From: Gymnogyps californianus
Lineage: Eukaryota > Chordata > Aves > Accipitriformes > Cathartidae
Direction of reading: 5' to 3'
DNA: 64,000 nt
Assembly (NCBI RefSeq): GCF_018139145.2
Contig: NC_059478.1
Location: 4,526,001-4,590,000 of the forward strand
Position numbers and translations under genes: made by a program. Shown here in pieces: positions 14,626 to 26,260 of this stretch (position 1 is the first letter of the stretch; every line of letters starts with the position of its first letter). The notes beneath the pieces were generated by a model. The model worked only from the letters and a program-made list of their open reading frames with translations, was not told where the DNA came from and searched no databases.

Positions 14626-17600
14626 GACCTAGTGTGCGGATGGAAGATCTGGGCTACCTGCTGTTCTCCGATGGTCAGCAAGCCCTTTGTGGGTGAGGAG
14701 AGGACGTAACTGTGCTTTGGGATTCACAGCGTTTGACTTGTAACCAGTTTTTCACTTGTAACCTTGTTTTTCACTTCCTGGTTGTGTTTGAAACAATTCT
14801 TACAGGTCATTACTGGGTAAGGGAATTAAGAAAAGAATGTGATACTACCGTTATTCATTCCCATTTGGGGGGAAAAAAACCCTGTAAACTTATCTTGAAG
14901 GCTGCCAAATGCCATTCCGAGTGCTCTGAAAGGAGTTTTATGTTTCCTTATCTGAAGACTGCTGTGATCTTCCCAGATTCATTAATACGTGAAAAGCAAA
15001 TCGCAGAAAACGCCTTTGTGTTTCAGAAACGTGGTGGCAGGAAGGGAGCGCTTAGCAAGAAGCTGCACATACCTCACATACGTAACGCTTTCCTGTCTAT
15101 CAGAAGATCCTACCCCCGTCAGATAGCAGCAAGACATTCCTGGGGGTGGAGTGAGAGTGAATTTATCTTGGGAGTGAGCAGGATTTTGCTTTGCTAAGCT
15201 AGCTGGTTTGTTCAATTCAGGAATTTTCCATTCACCTCTATTATCCACCAGCATATAAATCTCAACAACTGTAATTAGGGCTACTTACCTTAATTAGTTA
15301 ACAGTTTTCTGCAGCTCACCTGTCCTTCTGCTGGCTCTCCTCTGTCGTCCTGCCTGCTTGGTTGAACCGCTTCTCCAAAAATTCCTGCTTTGGAGGTATG
15401 CTTTCAAAACTATGTCGTGGAGGGGACTGCATTCCTCTTCCTTGAGGAAGGCTGCTGCAAGGTAGACGTGGTGTTATACAGAGAAGCGCTATTTGCTTTA
15501 AAGAAATATGAAGCTGCACTACGTGGTTTTTATTGTCTTTTGATAGATTGTTCATCACTTCAGCACTCAGAAACCCTGGCTGAGGGGAAGGCTCTATTGA
15601 AATGCTGGCAGGAGTGTGTAGTGCGGCCTGGGGAGGTGGTCAAGGGCATCTCTCTGCCTGCCTTTTCCTTTCCAGTTCCTCTGGTGTGAGCATGCTACCA
15701 CTATGTCTGGGTGGACATATTTGCTTCAGTCAGTTTAATTCAAAAGGTTTAGTTTAACTGGCTTGATACTTAAAATTTTGTGCGCTGATTCAGAGTATAG
15801 CACAGACTGTTAACACGGATGTAAAATGTAGCTTTGTAGGGGTTTGCGGGCAGCTCAGCTCCATTAGCTTGAAACAACAGCTGAAAGACATCCTTTTTAA
15901 AGTAAAGACATGCACTAACCAACATCAAAAATCAGTTGTTAGTTCTTGCAATTGCTAGTTAGAACATGCCAAAATGAAAAGCCCTCTGTTAAGAATAGAT
16001 ATGAGAAGAATTATTTGGCCGATAATACAATGGTAACATGTAGATTTAGTGCTGTTAAATCATCGTAACCTTTCTGTTTAAGATGGGGAAAAAAAAAAAA
16101 GGGAATATAGGTTCTGGTCCATAATTCCTTATAAATAGAAATGCCCGTTGGCTAAATCAAGGGAGGGATTTGAGTAGCTGCAGCTGCGGAGTACGTCTTA
16201 TAATTTGCATTCTCCACCTCCTGCCCTTATTGCGGAATTAAATTGGTCTCTCATTAACATGGGAATGTTTGTTGTTACACCGCCTGCTCTCTCCCCTGCG
16301 CCTACATGAGTATTCCAATGTCACGTCAGTCCCCGTGGGGAGCCTCCGGAGCGGGTGCCAGCGGGGCGGGAGGGGGTGTGGGAAGGGATTTTCTTTACCT
16401 TTTACAACAGGTGCCTTTGTCAGCACACCTCGGAGCAGCCAAGGAGGAGCCGCTCTCTTAGCCTTACGCTTTCAACTTTTGCTACAAGAAAAAAAAAAAC
16501 CAAAACAACCCACCCTACCAGGCAATGAAAGCGAAGAGGAAGCGGTCATTTAAAGCGCTTCGGAAAAACCTGAGCAGGATTTAGCATAGCAGGTATGATT
16601 TTTGTATAGGTGACACGGAGAGCGATCTCGTGAGCTGGATATCGCTTCAGGATTGGAATCTGAAGTATCTCTGCCATGGGAATCAATTGGAAAAAATTTG
16701 CAAGCCGTTGAAGAAAAATTTTTAAAAAATGCACTATAGGTGCATTTCAAGGAAAAAATACCTTTCTTCCTCCTGCAAGGGTTAAGCATGATCAGAATCT
16801 GCTTTAGTCTCAAGGATTTAACCTCAAGTGCTGCATTTTTTGTTTGCCATAAGCCTATTAGAACTCTCTCTGTTTCCTAGCAATAACATGTAATTTCCCC
16901 CCCCTATTTAAGTGAAAGAGATGTTGGGTTTTTAATCCTGTACACTACAGCTGTTGCTCAAGTTTCCTATTCAAATGCAAATAGCACCTGGTGCTGTTTA
17001 GATACCCGTGGAATCTTTGATAAAGATACTCCAGGAGCACAGGAAAAAGAGAAAAGCAAGGTGGGTCTGACCCTGTTTGTTCTGGAAAGCGAGAGCATAA
17101 CCATATGCTACCAGCAACCTGAACTGGAAATTTCTACCACGTTTGCTGCATCCAGCACATACTCTTTTTGGAGACAAATGCACAGCTGAAATGATTTATG
17201 TTTCTTGAGCAGATATGATTTTTCACTGGGAAGAACAAAAGGCTTCCAGAGAAGATAAAAATGTAGTGGATGAGTGTAAGCAGAAGTGCTGATTTGGTTA
17301 GGAGTTTTACCTTGCCTGAGTCTCCTGAAAGGAGTTTCTTTTGGGGATATTTTGTTTGTGTCTTCAAATCACTTATTATTTTCTAGATTTTCATTTGTAG
17401 TTTTGAGAATATTGATTTTTAATGATTTTTCCAAATTTTTTCCTTGCACTGTTTTTTTCTCTGTGCCAGATAGATGAATTGGAAAGTCAGGAGCAATTTG
17501 GAAGGCAAGTGTGCTGTTTAGGACTCACAGACAAGAGGTACCATATCACTTCTTGATTAAAAGCAAACCAGTCCTAGATTCAGGTTAAAATCCTTCTACT

Positions 17601-18239
17601 GTGGAAAGTTTCAATTGCATAAATTGGTTTTATTTCACTCGTGGAGGTGCGAGTTTATTCAAGGAAGAGCTTACAGCCTTCATTGCATTTTGCATGGCTG
17701 TTTGACCCTGTATTACAAATGAAAACTGAAGGACTCTTTTTGAAGGGTTGTGACTTGATGCCATCACCTTCCTGCTAAAATCAAAGTATCTGCGTGGCAC
17801 AAAATGCAATTCAGATCTGTGTAAAAGCAAAAGTGAGTGGTTTTAAAGGTTTTAAAGGAGAGATTTAGAAACTTGTGGAAAATTCCAAGGAATGTCTGAA
17901 AGAAATCATCATTACACCGGTCTCTGTGAATTTACAAATAAGCCAGAAGAAGCAATTCGTTGCAAAGTGAGACTCTGCTAACAAGAATATCAACTTTCGT
18001 GGGAGAAAACTGGATAGAAAGAATAAACAATTGCTACAAAGTTGGAGAAGAACAGAAGTGATTCCAGTCCTGCTGTCAAGCACTGACAGATCTTTTCTTG
18101 CTTAATACTAATCTGGTTTGGCTACTGCTTTTTCATCTTCAGCCTAATACTGGAATTAAAACAGGTTCCTTGGCTTTCACCAAACTTCAGCGAATGCCTT
18201 TTGCAAGCTGGGTGTTGGGAGTGTGAGCAGGTGTTTCAT

Positions 18240-18440
18240 ATGTGCTTCCCGTGATAATAAAAGAGACCCTCGAGAGGAAAACCCCCACGGGAGCTGATTT
18301 GCTGGGTCATAGTTTCTCTCGTGACACTCCTTCCTCATTAGCTTCTTCAGGTGGGTGTGAACAACTGACACGGAACTCAGCCAAGGTTCAGCCTTGGATT
18401 ATCAACCTGCTCGGGCCGCTAACGGCAGCTTGCCGGCAAA
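18240..18440 (+). promoter_or_regulatory. RABGAP1L: Putative internal promoter and 5' leader of the short RABGAP1L isoform
   Basis: An alternative first exon must be served by its own promoter, and this is the segment directly upstream of its ATG. It contains a GATA-type TGATAA at 18252-18257 overlapping a TATA-like TAATAAAAG at 18255-18263. The roughly 150 bases before the ATG are richer in CG than the flanks (CCTGCTCGGGCCGCTAACGG). The transcription start is not determinable from sequence, and further non-coding leader exons could lie upstream. Confidence 0.35.
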
Positions 18441-18551
18441 ATGATGGAAGAAATCTCCATAATGGTGGCTTACGATGCCCATGTTTTTAGCCAGCTGTAC
18501 GATGAAGACTTTCTGGCCAATCTGGTGGCAGTCAGCAAACCCAAATCTGTG
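18441..18551 (+). CDS. RABGAP1L: RABGAP1L alternative first coding exon (short isoform N-terminus)
   Basis: The exon begins with a double ATG in good context (AAAATGATGG) and encodes 37 residues: MMEEISIMVAYDAHVFSQLY followed by DEDFLANLVAVSKPKSV. It ends at the donor GTG|GTAGGT in phase 0, so it can splice directly to the phase-0 VPTKK exon at 38554. From family knowledge, mammalian RABGAP1L has a short isoform whose N-terminus is almost identical (MMEEISIMVAYDAHVFSQL then a DEDFL block and a SKP block). That is the reason for the call. The resulting protein lacks the PTB and TBC domains and so cannot act as a Rab GAP. It would consist of this peptide plus the C-terminal coiled coil (309 residues if all exons in this window are used), or 72 residues if the early terminal exon at 38928 is used. 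Upstream of the ATG the leader has no matching protein similarity. Confidence 0.88.
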
Positions 18552-20734
18552 GTAGGTGTTGCTCTTGCTCCTTTGCCAGTAATGCTTAAGGTTATACTCT
18601 CTCCGGTAGTTAAGTCCTTGTGCTGAAAGCTATTTATTATTTAGTTTCTCCTTTTAGTACTTTTTCAGAAATTTGCCGTCATGCATCAAGAAAATTAAAA
18701 TAATTTATGTCAGAAGAGATAAGATTATTAAAATAATACCTTTCTGGGCTACTAAGTTTAGAAGAAGGTGATTTGCTCAGTAGGATAAAAGTTAAAATAA
18801 TATTTTTGAAATAATTGAAATAATAATTAAGCCGGCAAACGACTGAACTTTTCTAACCGTGGAGTCATCACTAAATGATGTAAACACTTTCTGTGTCTTG
18901 GCATGTCAGTTAAAAGTTCAGGCTGGATGCTCAGCGTACGCCAAGGATCTGGGGTGTAGGTCACCATTATCACTAAATCTAAGAGAATCTGTCCCTTGCG
19001 TGGGAAGGGTGATGGTACGCTTTTATATGTTCTTCTGAAATCAGCATAAATATCTGTAAAAACTTTAGTTAAACGACCACTTCCTTTTTTCATAAATAGC
19101 GTATATCTTTATGTAAAAGACAGGTATAGTGGGGTCATCTTCCTCCCTCATGGAGATCCCAGCGCTTGTAGGCAGCTGCATTCAGGTCAGTAGTTTAGTC
19201 TCGGAAGTTTGGTGCCAAAGTTCATCTTTGGTTTCAAATTCTACAGATGAGCCCATGTGTGAGCCAGTCCACCTAGAAGCCATCAAAAGAAGTCTTTGAA
19301 AATAAAAATGCATGTATAGATGTTGAGCTTAACTTGAAAGCAGATACAGTTAAGACTTCAGTCTAAATACAAATCAGGCTAATTAGCAGCCCAGTTAAGC
19401 ATTTGTGTTTGCAGATTTTGGTCTGTATATGTGTTTGTATCCAGGTAGTTCACTAAGCTGTGACAAAAGGAGGTGTCCTCAGAAGAGGAAAAATTTGCTT
19501 TATTGCTGTCTTGTGTAAAACCTCTCTACACATGTTTCCTGCTTGGGTTTTTCTGCCTGTCCACGCTGAGGAAATCTCGGGTGCATGAACTCATCTCCTG
19601 CATCTCCCATAGACCTCGGGATCTAAACCAGAGTTCTGCCCAGTCCCTTTTATTATGATGCCTTTTTCTGTCTCTGGCCTCCTTTAGGCTAGAATTTACA
19701 AGGCCCATTAGAATAGTTAGCTAATAAATCTGGAAATCCAGTGTAGACAAAACCGTGTACTTGAATATGACCTGGTTGGAGACTGGGCTCCAAGTAGGCT
19801 TTAACTTAACCAGCATATTAGGAGTCGCATACTTTTCCCATGCTGGATACTTTTAAATACGTGGTATACCTTAATTCATTGTCCAGCCGCAACCTTTCCT
19901 CTTTTTCTGCCTTAGCTGATTGCTATGGCAGCATTTATTATTTTGAAGCCCAGAGTAGTATCTTTCCTTCAGGCAGGTACCCGTGTTGCAGTAGGATTAA
20001 CAGGAGCCAGGTGCCCGCGGAGAAGGTACCTGCCGGCGGGCTCTGGGAGAGGCCCTTCTCTTGAGTTTCTCTGAGCAAATGATGACAGTGGGGATTCCTG
20101 GATGCCTCCTGTCCTGAACTGCTTGCATGTTCTAGTGCCAGTACTGCGGTTGTTTAATTTAAAATCCTTGTGGTAAGAAAACATTTCATGGATGGCTTAC
20201 CCTACCATTTAAATCTTTGAAAAGTGCTGTTTAAATGGGCTTGGTGATGGCCTCTTAAGTTTTGTATAGCTTCAGAGCAAAAGTAACGGACGTTGCGTTA
20301 TGTATCTCTAGATTCCTCCAGATCAGCTGCGAGTGACTGGAGGAGAGAGTAACTGGTGTCAAGAGCACCACGTTACAGCTCCAGCTGGTCTTTGCCACTC
20401 TGAAAATAAGATGAAATAACATCTTTTAAAAAACTATTTCTCTATGAAGTAATTACTTATCTCCTAGTAAACAGAGATACTTACATGGAACAACCGTGGG
20501 AGGAAAAGTATCATTATTACAATTATTTATAAGGTCTGAAAGATTGACTTTAGTGTAAGTATGTATTCTTATCAACTCTTTTTTTTTTCCTGAATCAAAG
20601 AGTATTAACATGTTTCAGTGCATTATGTACTAGTAAAGAAGTTAAGAAATGTGGTTTTTGCAGGGTTTGCATAGGAAATACTTAATGACTTTTAAATGGT
20701 TTTGAAGTATATTAACTAAGCAAATGATGGTGCA

Positions 20735-20875
20735 AACAACCTGAGGAGGTTTAAGGTGAAGCTTGACAGGAGTATGATAGGATTAGACGGTGCGTGGGAG
20801 CCTGTACTACTAAGGGACGGGACCTGATGACTCAGAAAGTTTCTTTCGGTTCTCTGCTGCTATGTTTCATCGTGG
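20735..20875 (+). mobile_element. CR1 LINE 3'-end fragment
   Basis: The blocks GAGGAGGTTTAAGGTGAAGC, GGGACGGGACCTGATGACTC and TTTCTTTCGGTTCTCTGCTG follow the order of the CR1 3' end (GGAGGTGTTCAAGGCCAGGT... GGACCTGATGACC... AGGTCCCTTCCAGCTCTACG...). It lies on the plus strand, is heavily diverged, and is truncated at its 5' end as is usual for CR1. Confidence 0.6.
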
Positions 20876-22099
20876 GACAAGCTGCCAATTGGGATAAGTT
20901 GGGGCAAATCCTATTGACTCTGTCCTGGTCATTTTACCAGATTGCACAAAGGTATGTACTGTACATAAAGTAACATTCTGCAGAAGGAATTTGCAGAGTT
21001 TTTGTTTATTCTGAGAGTTCATGTTAATAGCACAGGTATTTTTGCAATCTGGGATTCATCTGTTTGTAAAATCCAGGTTTCATTTATTTTTAAAGGAGTT
21101 TCTAGTATGCTGCCCTGGTTGCAGAGAAAAGTTAAAAAAAAAAAAAAAGTTCTTTAAAGGCTTTCATCCTGTTCCGCAGTTTGGATGCCAGGATGGCTTT
21201 GTTCTGGTTCCAGAAATCTTGCAACTAGTGACTCATTAGAGTTCATTTGGTTTGTGCAATAGGTCAGGGCGCCCAGGAGCCTCTCTTGCACAGAGGAGAG
21301 AGCCGCTTGTTATGACGTGAAGTGGCAAAGGGTTAATACCGAAACCAAACCAGGCCCAGATGATAGCTGTTGTGGGTTGCTGGTGCTTAAGGCCAGCCCT
21401 GCGTAACCTTCTGACATGTCCAGTGCCACGCAGGTAATGAACTTCGTGAGGAAAATCAGAATTATCTGCTGCTGTCCAGGTCCCATCAATTCTAGTCATA
21501 TCTTTCAATGGAAAATGTGAATTTTTCAGTGGAAAGCGTAGCAGTGTTTTTGTAGCGTTCCTTTGATGCACATAAATACTAGACAATTAAACAGGATGTA
21601 GATGATCTGAGATAAGGTTTTGTTAAATATGCTCCAAAGCAACACTGTATGGTAGCAACCCTCCAACATATATTTTAATAAAATTAGTCATATTGCAGTG
21701 TGACCATGACACACGGTTGTTTTGCTGTGTGGTCTTGCTTTCAAGATTTCAAGTTATTCTGAAGCTACTTCGCACAGACATGCAAAGCAGCATATCAAAG
21801 TGGACTGCTGTGTAGTTTGTGCAAGAATTGAGTAGCTTTACTCTAGGGAATTTCAATTCTCAACTTATCTGCAGAAAACTTGGACCCGAGGGGTTATAAA
21901 AATGGTATACTAAGTGGTATAATCCTCTTAATCCAGAGTTGAAGGACATTCTTCTGGAAAGCTTCATTGTGTTTTCATTTGCCTGCCTGCCTTGTTGTGT
22001 TTAGCTCTCTGTTCAGGGGAATTATCAGCCATTTCATAGAAGTAAATTGTGGTTACGCGCCAGCAGACTCTGCCGTAATGATTTCTAGGCTCTCACTTT

Positions 22100-23152
22100 C
22101 CCATTGAAGCCAAACTGAGGAGGTTCAGAGCGGACGGGTGAACTGCAAAGTGGGTGAAAAACTGGGTGGCCTGGCAGGAGCACAGGGCGTAGCGGTCAGT
22201 GGGTTGAAGTGTAACTGGCAGCTGGCTAAACCTTTTTTGGGGTTGATAGTGGGGCTGATGCTGTCCAGCATGTTCAGGCCTAGACACCAGAAGAGGATGC
22301 ACCCTGTTTTTCAGGTGGCAAAAACTTGGTTTTCAAGTGGCAAAAACTGGAGGGTGAAGTGGTGGACACATGGAAAGGCAGGTCTGCTGATGAGAGGAAC
22401 CTCAGCAGGGGTGGGCTGAGAGGAACTTCTGAGGTTCAGCAAAGGCAAATGCAAAACCCTGGGTTCCTCCCTGGGTAGGAATAACTCCAGTGTCTGTGCA
22501 GGCTGGGGACCAAATGTCTGGATAGCATCAATGCAAAAAGGGTGTTGGGAGTCGCAGTGGATGACAACACGAGTGAGCGGCGTGCCCCCGTAGTGACGAA
22601 GGCTAGCTGTGCACGAGGCGGCGTTACAAGAGCACAGCCAGCATGTCAGGTGAAGTGGTTATTCCCTTCCACCCAGCAGTTGTGAGGCTGCGTCTCACAC
22701 ACCGAATCCAGTTTTGAGCCCCCACGGAGAAAAGGGATATTCACAACCTAGAGCGAGCCCAGCGGAGGACCGCTGGGAAGGCAGGGGGCCGACGGCACGA
22801 GGGAAGGGTGAGGGGGTTGGGGCAGCTTAGCCTGAAGAAGAGAAAGCTCAGGAGGGATCTAATGGCAGTCTCCTGCCACCTAAAAGAAGGTCCTAGAGAG
22901 GACGGAGCCAAACTCTTCTCAGAGGCATGCAGTGACAAGACAAGAAGGAATGGTCATGATTTGCAGCAAAGGAAATTCTGGCTCAGCAGAAAGCAGTTCT
23001 GCTCAGGGAGGCCCTGGCATCTCCATCCTTGGAGACTTTCATGAGCAGCATGCTCTGACTTTGAAGCTATCCCTGCCTGAGCAGGAGGTTGGTCTATATG
23101 CCCACTGGAGAGCCCTTCCAATCTAAATTTTTCTAAGAGTCTCTAATTCTGC
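22100..23152 (+). mobile_element. CR1 LINE copy, 5'-truncated (end of reverse transcriptase plus 3' region)
   Basis: This is the most complete repeat in the window. From left to right it shows the CR1 landmarks: a GTGAAAAACTGG block (22152), a truncated RT segment (GATGCTGTCCAGCATGTTCA), GCTGAGAGGAAC...GAGGTTCAGCAAAGGCAAATGC (about 22418-22452), TAGGAATAACTCCAGTG, AGCGAGCCCAGCGGAGGACC, CAGCTTAGCCTGAAGAAGAG, GACAAGACAAGAAGGAATGG, and the end segment TTGGTCTATATGCCCACTGG. The frame is broken by substitutions and indels, so it is a fossil without coding capacity. It lies in the same orientation as the host gene. The short frames seen in both directions between 22.1 and 23.5 kb are by-products. 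A near-tandem duplication of a TGGCAAAAACT unit occurs at about 22.31-22.35 kb inside it. Confidence 0.85.
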
Positions 23153-25229
23153 CTGGTGGAGTCTTGCAGTGAGGAGGAGCTGGCAGCATTTGAGCTTTTG
23201 AAGACCATCTTTCCCTGGGTGGCATTACCGCTGGCGTGCTGCTGCTGTTGCTACTGCCAAAGGAGGAATAAGGGAGTTTGGGTGGTCGCTGTTATGAGAA
23301 TTGGCTCTTTCCAGCAGATAGAATCCTCATCTGTGCCCTTCCCTTCCCAACACAAGGAGGGATCCTGCTCTCAGCATGTCTCTAGGAGCTGTCTCGCCTC
23401 CGTCCCTTCCTCCCCTTGTGGGGCAGGAGCAGCCAGATTCTGCCCTGATCCTCTCACCTTGTCTTTGGAGCAGCAAAAACTTTCTTATGTACGTGTTTAA
23501 TAAATTAAGAAATTTTATTTGTTAAACGGGTGATGCAGAAAAACAAAAGCTCTAATAGTTTTTGTCTTTCCCTTCCCTTGATTGCTCAAGTCCCTTGTCT
23601 TTTGTGATTTCAGGATGCAGCCGCTCTTTCTTTAGCTCTTTCGATATTTAAAGATTTTGTGCGTTCCACTCACACTTGTCATCCTTCCAGTTTCATTAGC
23701 TTTTCTGCAATTTCTTTTATCAGTAGAAACCTTCAGTCTCCCCAAAAAGCCAAATGAGCCGTGTTTATATGGAATAGTAAAAATAACATGAAATATCACC
23801 TGAATTTTTGTTTATAAAAATTCTACATTTTTATTCTACTTTAAGGAGTCAGCCCCACAATGTTATCTTCTTCCCCTGAAACTCATCAAGATTTGAAGTT
23901 GGTGAAGGAAACTGCTCATATAAAGCTAGTTAAATGGATCATCGTATCAGACTGTAGTTTGCTTACACTCTCAAGTCTAAAATAAGTTAGTAACTGATGC
24001 ATATGAATATTAGTTTGGCTGCAATTTTTTCTCAGTAAGACTTGGTTGACACCTTGGGATGTTAAAACTAAACACATCAAAATGAAATCTCTTCCTTCCT
24101 TGGATTTCCCATGTCTTAAAGTCCTGGAGTTTCAGCATATTTAGGAAAACTGGCACAGCTTCTGCAGCAACAGTGTGAAACCCCCGTACGTCTGCTGTCA
24201 CGTGCAAATCCTTGTAGGCCAGAGAGGAGGTAATTTCCCCGCAATGGGTAAGCTCCTGGTCCCCCCCCCCTACTAAAACCAGACTTGATCATGGAGCAGA
24301 TGCTTGTGTGATAAAACTCGCAGAGTGCTTGTTTAACGTACACAAATCTAGCCCTAAATGTGGAACTCATAAATGGTGGAGAAGCATATGTTTTATATTA
24401 TGGTAGTGTGTAGTTGGCATACAATTTTATTCTTGTTCATGCTTATTTGACCTTCATCACTCATTTGTTACGAAAATTAATAATTGGTACTAAAATACCT
24501 TGGGCTATTTATTTTTATATTGCATCCCATTTGTTTTCTGCTGTCCTAAACCTTCAATGTGCAGCATATTTTTGCTGCTGTATGTTATTAATGCGGAGTA
24601 GAAACTGTCAAAGGTGAAGCCGTAGCCTTTGGTATCGGGGCAGAAGACAGTCATGGCATTTGGCAGGCGGGAGGGCATGGGAGTGAGCTCCCCACTGCAT
24701 GAGAAGCCATCAGCTGCTGCTGGGTTGCACCCAGCCCTCGTCTTTCGTATTGCATCAGTGCACACCAGCCTCCCGGTTCTCCTGTTTCTGTTAAACACCC
24801 TGTGGTGCAATCTGTGTCTGACAGTGTCGCTGTGTAGCCCGTGTTTGGCATCGAGGTTCAGTTGCATGGAAAGGAGAGAGGTGGTTCATCCTGCCCACTG
24901 ATTCACAGAGGTTAAGGCTAGGCAGATCTTCATCTTTCAATTAGCTAAGCTTCATCTCGTTCATCCAACTTCACTCCAGTAGCATTTTTTGAAAATTAAA
25001 AACTCTATTAAATGCTCTTCTGGAAAAGCATCCAGCTCTTATTTGAGTGTAACAGGAGGTGGGAAAGGTATCATTTTCCATGGTAATCTGTTAATTTCTC
25101 GCTGTTCAGAAGACGTTTCTAACATCTCATTTAGATTCACTCTGGTGTCAGGTTCCCATCTTGGATCTGACATGCGTTTTTTTGCCTGAGTACAGCATTC
25201 TGTACCATTATTTATTTTATCCCTATGAA

Positions 25230-25650
25230 GGTACTTACATGCTGTGACCAACTCAGCTGTCTGTGCTCTCTTGTGCAAACTGAGGAGCTTGAGCTCTTAA
25301 ACCTCCTGCTGCGAGGCATTTACACCCTGCACAAAACAGTTCAGTGGCTCTGCTCCGCATCCTCTTCTATTTTTTTTTTTTTCCCCAACTGCATCTCCCA
25401 GGACTAGATGCAGTATTCCAGTATTGGTTTCAGTGATGATCCAGGGCTAAAACTTCCCTAGTCATCTTGCTTTTTCCTATCCTTGTGCATCCCAGGGCTG
25501 CCATTAGCCGTTCTGCCGCAGCCTGACTCTGACGGCAGAGTTACATTTTTCTCGCTGCAAAGGTGATCTGGTATTTCCTGCCCTTCTCCCTATACCGGTG
25601 TTTGTTCCCAGGCCCACACCGCAATGTACGGCCTCCTGAGCGGTGCCGAT
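25230..25650 (-). mobile_element. CR1 LINE fragment, inverted
   Basis: Read on the plus strand it is the reverse complement of the CR1 3' half: CCCAACTGCATCTCCCAGGA, then ATGCAGTATTCCAGTATTGG (CR1: GACGCAGTACTCCAGGTGGG), then GTGCATCCCAGGGCTGCCAT (CR1: TTGATGCAGCCCAGGATACG), then TATACCGGTGTTTGTTCCCA before a CACACCGCAATGTACGG end. Strongly diverged. A 12-T run interrupts it near 25.37 kb. Confidence 0.65.
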
Positions 25651-26029
25651 GCAGCTACTTGTGGGGCTGTGCTATGAATAGTACTGATACAATTAAAAAT
25701 TTTTTTAAAAAAATTAAAATTAGCATATTTTTGAAGGATTATTTTGATCAGCTTGCTATCGAGCAGTGAGGCGAGAAGGAGAGGGCTGTGGAGGAAGAGC
25801 TAGGTCTTGCCCAGGCGATGGCAGGCTGCTTTCACAGCATGTGCCTCCCGTTCCCCCATCCCCCCTTCAGTCCAGAGAGCAGAAAAGTTTCCAGACTTTT
25901 GGAAGAGTCCAAATGGTGCTTTCTTGGGACGGATCCCATCTCTTCGTGGGATTCAGCCCCAGCTGGAGGTCTGCTGCTCCAAGCTGCAGTTAAGCCCTGT
26001 GTACATTTGGTCTGGAGTCGGCACAGTGG

Positions 26030-26260
26030 TGTGTTTCATTTGAGTAAGCTATTTCCAGGAATTCAAATATATGTGTGCAATTTTATGGTCCTTCTTCTCG
26101 TTCTTTACTGCTCCTTCTATCCACGTGTCCTCTGCAGATTTTATCAGCAGGACTGTATTTTTCACTTCCAGGCCACTGATGTAATGTTTGATAGTGCTGG
26201 ATCTTTTATGAGTCCCAGAAGACACCTTTAGAATGTCATTAACCAAAAATGAAAAATGTC
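26030..26260 (-). mobile_element. CR1 LINE fragment, inverted (RT region), probably the same insertion as 25230-25650
   Basis: The plus-strand text CTGCAGATTTTATCAGCAGG, ACTTCCAGGCCACTGATGTA and GAGTCCCAGAAGACACCTTT is the reverse complement of the CR1 RT segment. That segment normally reads as a D-D-T-K-L-bearing stretch followed, further 5', by the GGAGTCCCCCAGGG block. Its order relative to the 25.2 kb fragment is what one minus-strand CR1 insertion would give. The 25.66-26.03 kb stretch between them does not look like CR1, which suggests decay or a later insertion. Confidence 0.5.

Larger units (their letters stand above)
1..18440 (+). other. RABGAP1L: RABGAP1L intron (full-length transcript) upstream of the alternative first exon
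   Basis: No exon of the PTB or TBC region was found here: I looked for the TBC end and for the exon ending in a CNIK-like sequence that precedes VPTKK in the protein, and saw neither. The stretch is AT-rich with homopolymer runs (T at 9691-9705, G at 14185-14194, A tracts near 16.09 and 16.49 kb), a GC-rich patch at 14.5-14.6 kb and a possible MIR-like relic at 3.9 kb. The open frames are short, overlap on both strands and lack recognisable domains. That this is intron follows from the phase-0 exon at 38554, which needs upstream RABGAP1L exons that must lie left of the window. Confidence 0.75.

Noticed and set aside
15590..15700. CR1-like words (CCTGGGGAGGTGGTCAAGGG)
   Set aside because: Only one short block matches the CR1 3' region; the neighbouring blocks are missing.
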